NCBI GenBank assembly: GCA_949126835.1
Contig: OX421499.1
Location: 26,664,490 to 26,728,489, forward strand
Reading direction: 5' to 3'
Length of the DNA stretch: 64,000 nt
Source of the DNA: Anisus vortex
Taxonomy: Eukaryota; Mollusca; Gastropoda; Planorbidae
The notes under the pieces are model-generated. The model made no database searches, was not told where the DNA came from, and was given only the letters and a program-made list of their open reading frames with translations. Below, piece after piece: positions 58,901 through 64,000 of the stretch (its first letter is position 1; each line of letters begins with the position of its first letter). Position numbers and translations under genes: made by a program.

Positions 58901-60277
58901 TATTTCTGGTCACTGCAAAAGTCAGATAAAATTAATTTAGGTCAACATATTGGCTAGAGTTATGTCCCCAACCCCCAATTAATACCCCCCCCCCCCCTCC
59001 CATACACTATCCTTGAGTTATTTTTATTGTGTGTACTGTTTACATACATTGCTTGTAAATATACTTGGTATTAAATAATGAAGATTAATATTTTATATTA
59101 TTAAAACTAGATGTGAATCACTTGTCATTTTTAAAACTAGTTTTTTTTTCTCATTTCTAGGAAGAAAACAATCACACAGCCTTGTATATAGTTTTAACAA
59201 CAATGACCTGTTTTGGAATTGTTGTATACAACTTTGTTTTCTACAATTATTTCTAGTGAGTATGCTATGCTATGATGCACATCAAGGAGTATTGGCATTG
59301 AACATATTTTTTTTACCAATTTTAGTTATTGCATAATAGTATAATAGAAATGATATTGTTCAGTGTTCCACAAAATATGTCTTTTGGCAGTACCCCAGCA
59401 ATTGAAAAAAACTCATCTATTAAATCAATCCGCTTTTTTTCCCACTTAAAAAAAAAAGTAAAATTAACAAAACTATATGTTGATGGCAATAGGTTAAAAA
59501 CTGGCCATTATCTAGTATCTTATTTTATAATCTTGTGGAACCCTTGACAGTTCCATTGAACTCAACTAGGAAATCATTAATGTAGAAAGATAGTTTTAGT
59601 TAAATCTTGGAGTGTCACTGATCTACATATATTGGTTGACAATGCCTTTAGAAAAGGATATCTATTTGTGTGTGACCCTATTTAAACTAAAACATTTAAT
59701 TCTAGAAATCTTTTAAAAAAAATAATTTTTTATGGTCAACTAGTTTAATAGATTCTATAATTTACAAAATGATAATAATAGTCATTTGTGTAGCACGACT
59801 CTCCATGCTATCACATTTAGCATGCTCAGTAAGCTCTTGTCCACAATAATTAATTGTGGGTTTGACCTGAAAGTTCTATGGAACTCATGCACCATTTTCC
59901 AAGTGTTGCTTAACTCAGGGCTAACTTGCTTTCAGAATTGGTAAATGAAGGTGTTTAAAAGCTTTTATAGAGTCCAAGTAGAGCCTGTCAATGTATATAT
60001 AGATCAGTGATAATGATATGCAATACTTTTTAATGCAGATTTCAAAGCAGTTTGCCTTTCATGTTATATGGCTCCATATATAAGAGCAAGATTTAAATTT
60101 TTTAAAATATCAGTTTAAATACTAATCTGGTTTAACTCTCCCTCTATTCCCAGCTCTGATTTAGTAGAAACCAACTATGAAATTTCACCAAAACCAAAAT
60201 ATAAGGTAAAAAAATTTAATCCTGCAACTTCCTATGGCGGAGATTCATCTTCCAGGTTACGTATTTCACCGGCATAA
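55961..60277 (+). CDS. C2H2 zinc-finger protein with a C-terminal membrane segment (5' end not resolved)
   Basis: Exons: 55961-56047, 56224-56428 (or from 56222), 57007-57144, 57948-58008, 58141-58208, 59161-59255, 60154-60277. All have GT-AG borders and join in one frame to TAA. The first listed exon best reads YQSHMKKHVLETIQEQSQKL. Next is one C2H2 finger, TCNFCGKAFVSEYFLDRHF + ENRH (C-x2-C-x12-H-x4-H). A cysteine-rich block follows (CLAEVCDIFRCDII, DYWDIALCMEDDMEELF, CIPPGH, VCSFLTCSKFW), then one hydrophobic segment (ALYIVLTTMTCFGIVVYNF) and a ~45-aa tail rich in Lys, Ser and Tyr. The family looks conserved, but I cannot name it. A membrane-anchored finger protein, not a typical transcription factor, is the likely form. 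Start codon and upstream exon(s) are missing from this model. Confidence 0.75.
59755..59990 (+). repeat. Possible dispersed repeat in an intron
   Basis: The segment with ATTTGTGTAGCACGACTCTC, CATGCT...AGCATGCTCA and AATTGTGGGTTTGACCTG is SINE-like in style. There is no second copy in the window to confirm it. Confidence 0.3.
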
Positions 60278-60726
60278 ACAGACAACTGATGATATTACTT
60301 TAATTTTATTTCATGGTTAAAAAAATCCTGTCCATTTTTGAATTTGGCAACACAAATCATGGGTGGCTATTTCATAAACAATTTGTTTTTTTTATATCAG
60401 TAGCTTTTTTTCTATTTGTATAGAAACGCACACCTTTACATAAAATTTTGGTATGTTTGTTATAATGCTTTTTTGAGATTAAGCATTTTTTCATTTATTT
60501 ATAATGCACTATATATTTTTTAAGCCATTGTCATTGAATCATCACTTCTCTTGATTTTTGGTTCCTTGTGTATGAGTCCATTGTATTGTTAGTCAAAGAT
60601 TGAAAGAAATGTTTGTCTTTTTTAGATACGAGTTACATTAAGAAAAAACACTTTTCTATACATCAGAGAAAAAGAAATTGATTCCCTGCACCATTTTGTA
60701 TTTATAAATTTATGTGTCAGTGTGTT

Positions 60727-60793
60727 TGTGTCCTTTCCTAAGATGATTGTATCATTTCCTAAGATGATTGTGTCATTTTCTAAGATGATTGAG
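60727..60793 (+). repeat. Three copies of a ~21-bp unit
   Basis: TTTCCTAAGATGATTGT occurs three times in tandem with small changes, in the probable 3'UTR of the zinc-finger gene. Confidence 0.75.
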
Positions 60794-60884
60794 TGTATTA
60801 AATGTAAATAATTATTTGATTAATCGTGTTTTGAATCTTCCTTTTTATATTATTTATTTAGTAAGCCAATGTAAATGTCTATGT

Positions 60885-60894
60885 AATAAATAAA
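60885..60894 (+). terminator. Probable poly(A) signal of the zinc-finger gene
   Basis: Overlapping AATAAATAAA about 610 bases after the stop codon, followed by T-rich DNA. Confidence 0.55.
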
Positions 60895-62430
60895 GGTAGA
60901 CAATCTTTATCAATTTTTTTGTCATAGATAAATCCAATAATGGCACTACAGCTACTATACTTTGCTCTTAGTCTTAGTTGAAAACTTTCTAACAATTTTT
61001 TAAATATGGACTCTCTCAAGGGAGTAAATTATGTATTATAGTATTGTTACTTTTAAAGCTACAAAATAAAAATGACTACTGGAAGCAGGGGCGAAGCCAC
61101 AGGGGGGGGGGGGGGGCTGAGAGGGGCTAAGCCCCCCCTGGAATTAAAAAAAATAAATTTGTTTAACAGTTTAAAAAAAATATAATTATTACATGCGCTA
61201 AAAATTTTGTAAATGTTTGTTACTCGAAAGTACAGCCCCCTGGTATTTGGTAAATATTTGTCACGCAAAAGTTCAGCCCCTTCTGGCAATAATTTCTGGC
61301 TTTGCCCCTGCCTGGAAGTATCATTAAAGATGGGTGGTCATAACTATAAATTACAAAACCAAACACAAAAAGGTGAATATAAATAAATAGAACGTCCCCA
61401 CCATCCCCCCCCCCCCAATATCAACTTTATAGTAATAATAATTTAAAATCTGTAAAATAAACAGATCTTAGATCTAATAGAGACTTTACTTATATAAAGA
61501 AGATTATTGTGTCCTATAAGGCTAAGTAACCAAAATATTTGTGTACACAACAAAAATTTTTTTATAAATGGCCTGAAGCAAATTGAAACTTTTTAGTGTT
61601 TTCAACAATAGTTTATTTTACAAACATTACAATACATTCTGACTTATAACTGATACTGCTTTTTCATTGTTTAAATTATATTTTCTTTTTATAGAGACAA
61701 GAGTTAGCAAATAAGATTATAACCATTTCTTACCTTATGCATACAACATTTAGAAAGAATTATTAAGAATACAATAAATTTTCCGGACATTAAATTTCAA
61801 CAAGTCTTTTCTGAAGATACAAACATTAAAATTAAAAGCATAAATATATTTCTTTTATAGTTTAAATACCTGCTGAAGTGAAATCTAATTGATAATTTAT
61901 TTTTAAGACAATAATTTTCAGATTAAGATTTAAATATATCAACTTTAAATTTATCAAATTCCAACAATGTAATAAATGAATTGAAAGAAATATAAGAATC
62001 TATTTGCATCCTTTACAATCATAAGAAATTATTATTTTTACATTAAAAAATACATCAAATTAAACCACACTAAACTGAATGTTCTTTTCAGAAATGACTA
62101 GTTTTTATAAAAACAATTTTAATACTATTTCCTACATACTAAATTTATTATATATTTCATTCAGAGCATTTGTCATAAGAATAATTATCACCATTATTTT
62201 TTCTAGCAGTAAATTAAAAGCTAAAACTTTTATGGGATTTAACATCGCACATTTCTTTTTTAGGAAATAATACAATATAAATAAATATTTTTATTTAACT
62301 GATTTTACATATTTTGATCTTTTTGTAAAAAAAAAAAAGTAATACTGAAATTCATCTCAGTAATGAAATACAATTATTTTCCCTTGAATATAAGATCATA
62401 TTTGAATGGCTTGCCAAAGCATCTGGGTCA
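60895..62430. other. Convergent interval before WDR59
   Basis: AT-rich DNA between convergent genes. It holds a hAT MITE (61086-61310), a C12 run (61405-61416) and an S2 fragment (about 61480-61525, AAAGAAGATTATTGTGTCCT). The part from about 61600 may be WDR59 3'UTR. Confidence 0.4.
61086..61310. mobile_element. 225-bp hAT-type MITE
   Basis: Left end CAGGGGCGAAGCCA (61086-61099) and right end TGGCTTTGCCCCTG (61297-61310) are complementary with one mismatch. The 8-mers outside are ACTGGAAG (61078-61085) and CCTGGAAG (61311-61318), identical at 7 of 8 positions, as expected of a hAT target duplication. A G15 run lies just inside the left end. Confidence 0.85.
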
Positions 62431-64000
62431 CTATGAGATGCGATCCTGCGTGACAAATTTACCGATGGAATTCTCTTGTAGACACAGGCAGCCGCAGCCA
62501 AAGGGGCAAACACTCTGCTGGGTAAACCACTCCATCATGTGCACAATGTGCCCCCCATGGCCACAGACTAAACAAACCTCAGACAAGCCTGCCGAGAGAC
62601 AAAGCACAACAAAAATTAAAATGTGTTTTTATCATACTAAATACCAGAAGTGATAATACATTAGTAATGCAATCAATTTTGTTGAAATCATACTGAATAC
62701 CAGTAGAGATAGTCCAAATTTATTTTAAAATCCTTTTAGAATTTTATTTTACACCCCTTTGTTCATTTTAGTGAAATTCACAAACCTTGGTCAGTTTTCA
62801 CAAACTTGTTAAAATCAAGTCTATTTTCCCAACTTTCCCAACCTTGTATGAGCCCTATATTTATCAGCCAATGCTGTCTATAATACTTGTATCAGCTGAT
62901 TGACTATCTACATGTATTTAATTAACCTTTGTGTGCTTATAATTAAATATTATATTTGTTTTAGCCAAAGATACCATTGTCCACACAAAAATTGATAGCT
63001 AAAAAAAGATTTCTTTAAAAAAGGGGAACATTGAACTTTTGAACAACAACAGATTAACTAAACTTTGATAATGTGATACATTTTCTTACTTCTGGTACAA
63101 TTACAAAAGCTTTTTAGAGCTGACAATGACAATGAATTATAAATTGAACTAAAATGCTAAGTGTGGTTTAGAAATGTATATTTGGTTCATACTATTACCT
63201 CGAACACTCATGTGGCATATTGCACACCGGAGAGCTGGATATTTACATTCAGTGCATTGAACTTCCTTGATGTCTGCTGAACAATTGAAACAGGAAACAG
63301 GGCAACCTAATGAAACAAAACGTTGTTGTTCTTCACATATTTCATTTTTGTGTGTGTGTGGGGGGGGGGGGGGGGGATTGCATTATTTGAAAGACATATT
63401 TTGTCACAAAAAAACAACTTTTCTCAGACCCACCCATTATGAAGATATTTTCTTGTTATATCCCAATTCAAATAATATAAATTATTCAGTTATTTTTACT
63501 GAAATTATTATAATGAAAACATTTTACATTTATTTGAAAATGTTTAACAATGAAAAAAAAAATTCTTACCTATAGTTTGATGTTCAACTCCACCGCCATC
63601 TGTATGTTTTAAAATATGTGCACACTCAGTTAATAAGCCCCACTTGAAAAGGATATTGGCATAGGCTCTTTTGATGTGCTCATAATTTGACTTCTGGTCT
63701 GGATCAAGCATTCTGTACAAGGGAAAAGAAGAAATAAAAACGACCATCTCTAATTATTTGGCAACCATTGGAAAAGACGCTCCTGAGCGGTGACCTGATT
63801 TGACTTACCTGCAGTTGTTGTAATGCTGCTGCCTTTCTTTCTCTAGTTCTTTCTCCTTTGGGTCCTTATCTTCTGACACTTTGAATTCTTCATAGGACTC
63901 TGACCAACTGAAAGAGCGCTTACTTTTCATCACAGCTGTAAGATGATTAAGATAAAGCCATGTATATACATAAAATGTCCATATAAATTCCAAATAATAT
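62431..64000 (-). CDS. WDR59: WDR59 (GATOR2 subunit), C-terminal part
   Basis: The last four coding exons: 63935-63809, 63712-63570, 63306-63199, 62588-62431, joined in frame. The gene runs off the right edge, so the WD40 and RWD parts are outside the window. WDR59 belongs to GATOR2, which relays amino-acid sufficiency to mTORC1 at the lysosome. The visible part has an alpha-helical segment (YEHIKRAYANILFKWGLL, as in WDR59) followed by the zinc-binding C-terminal domain: CPVSCFNCS, CTECKYPALRCAICHMSVRG, CLVCGHGGHIVHMMEWF, CPFGCGCLCL. The spacing (CGHGGHxxHMMEWF) fits WDR59 better than WDR24 or MIOS. The stop codon is at 62433-62431. G17 at 63360-63376 lies in an intron. Confidence 0.9.
62740..62860 (-). 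repeat. Dispersed repeat shared with ~13030-13190
   Basis: GTGAAATTCACAAACCTTGG, TTTTCCCAACTTTCCCAACC and TATGAGCCCTATA resemble the TENT4 intron copy. The class is unknown. It lies in a WDR59 intron. Confidence 0.4.

Overview
This is a eukaryotic, metazoan window: AT-rich, with intron-split genes using ordinary GT-AG splice sites and a heavy load of SINEs, LINE remnants, hAT/TIR elements and one complete LTR retrotransposon. The five host genes and the repeat style fit an aquatic invertebrate, most likely a mollusc (perhaps a gastropod). That placement is inference; a deuterostome invertebrate is not excluded.

Host genes, left to right. (1) Minus strand, 5607-18589: a complete TENT4/PAPD5-7 type non-canonical poly(A) polymerase in 11 coding exons (762 aa), with a probable ~4 kb AT-rich 3'UTR to its left. 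(2) Plus strand, 36651-40975: POP4/RPP29, the p29 subunit of RNase P/MRP, six coding exons, 230 aa. (3) Minus strand, 42941-51514: KDSR, 3-ketodihydrosphingosine reductase, ten coding exons, 335 aa. (4) Plus strand, about 55961-60277: an unrecognised protein with one C2H2 finger and a C-terminal membrane segment; the 5' end is not resolved. (5) Minus strand, 62431 to beyond 64000: the last four coding exons of WDR59, a GATOR2 subunit. All exon joins given for genes 1-3 and 5 keep frame. TENT4 and POP4 both act in RNA processing, KDSR in sphingolipid synthesis and WDR59 in nutrient signalling; nothing suggests they form a functional cluster.

The standout is 19461-26745, a complete LTR retrotransposon about 0.9 kb upstream of TENT4. 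It has 364-bp LTRs that look identical, a 5-bp target duplication, a tRNA-Lys(CUU)-type primer site and one uninterrupted 1453-codon gag-pol frame. Its domain order is gag, protease, INTEGRASE, reverse transcriptase, RNase H: Ty3/gypsy-type enzymes in a Ty1/copia-type order, as in the Gmr1 group. It looks young and possibly active.

Between this element and POP4 (26.7-36.6 kb) lies a transposon graveyard: a 2.3-kb hAT element with perfect 8-bp target duplication but broken transposase, several LINE fragments, a TIR element inserted in a LINE remnant, and SINEs. Further TIR elements, SINEs, a piggyBac-like TTAA element and a 43-bp minisatellite sit in introns and intergenic DNA. No CRISPR array, rRNA, operon or prokaryotic feature is present. 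All positions and similarities were read by eye; no database search was run.
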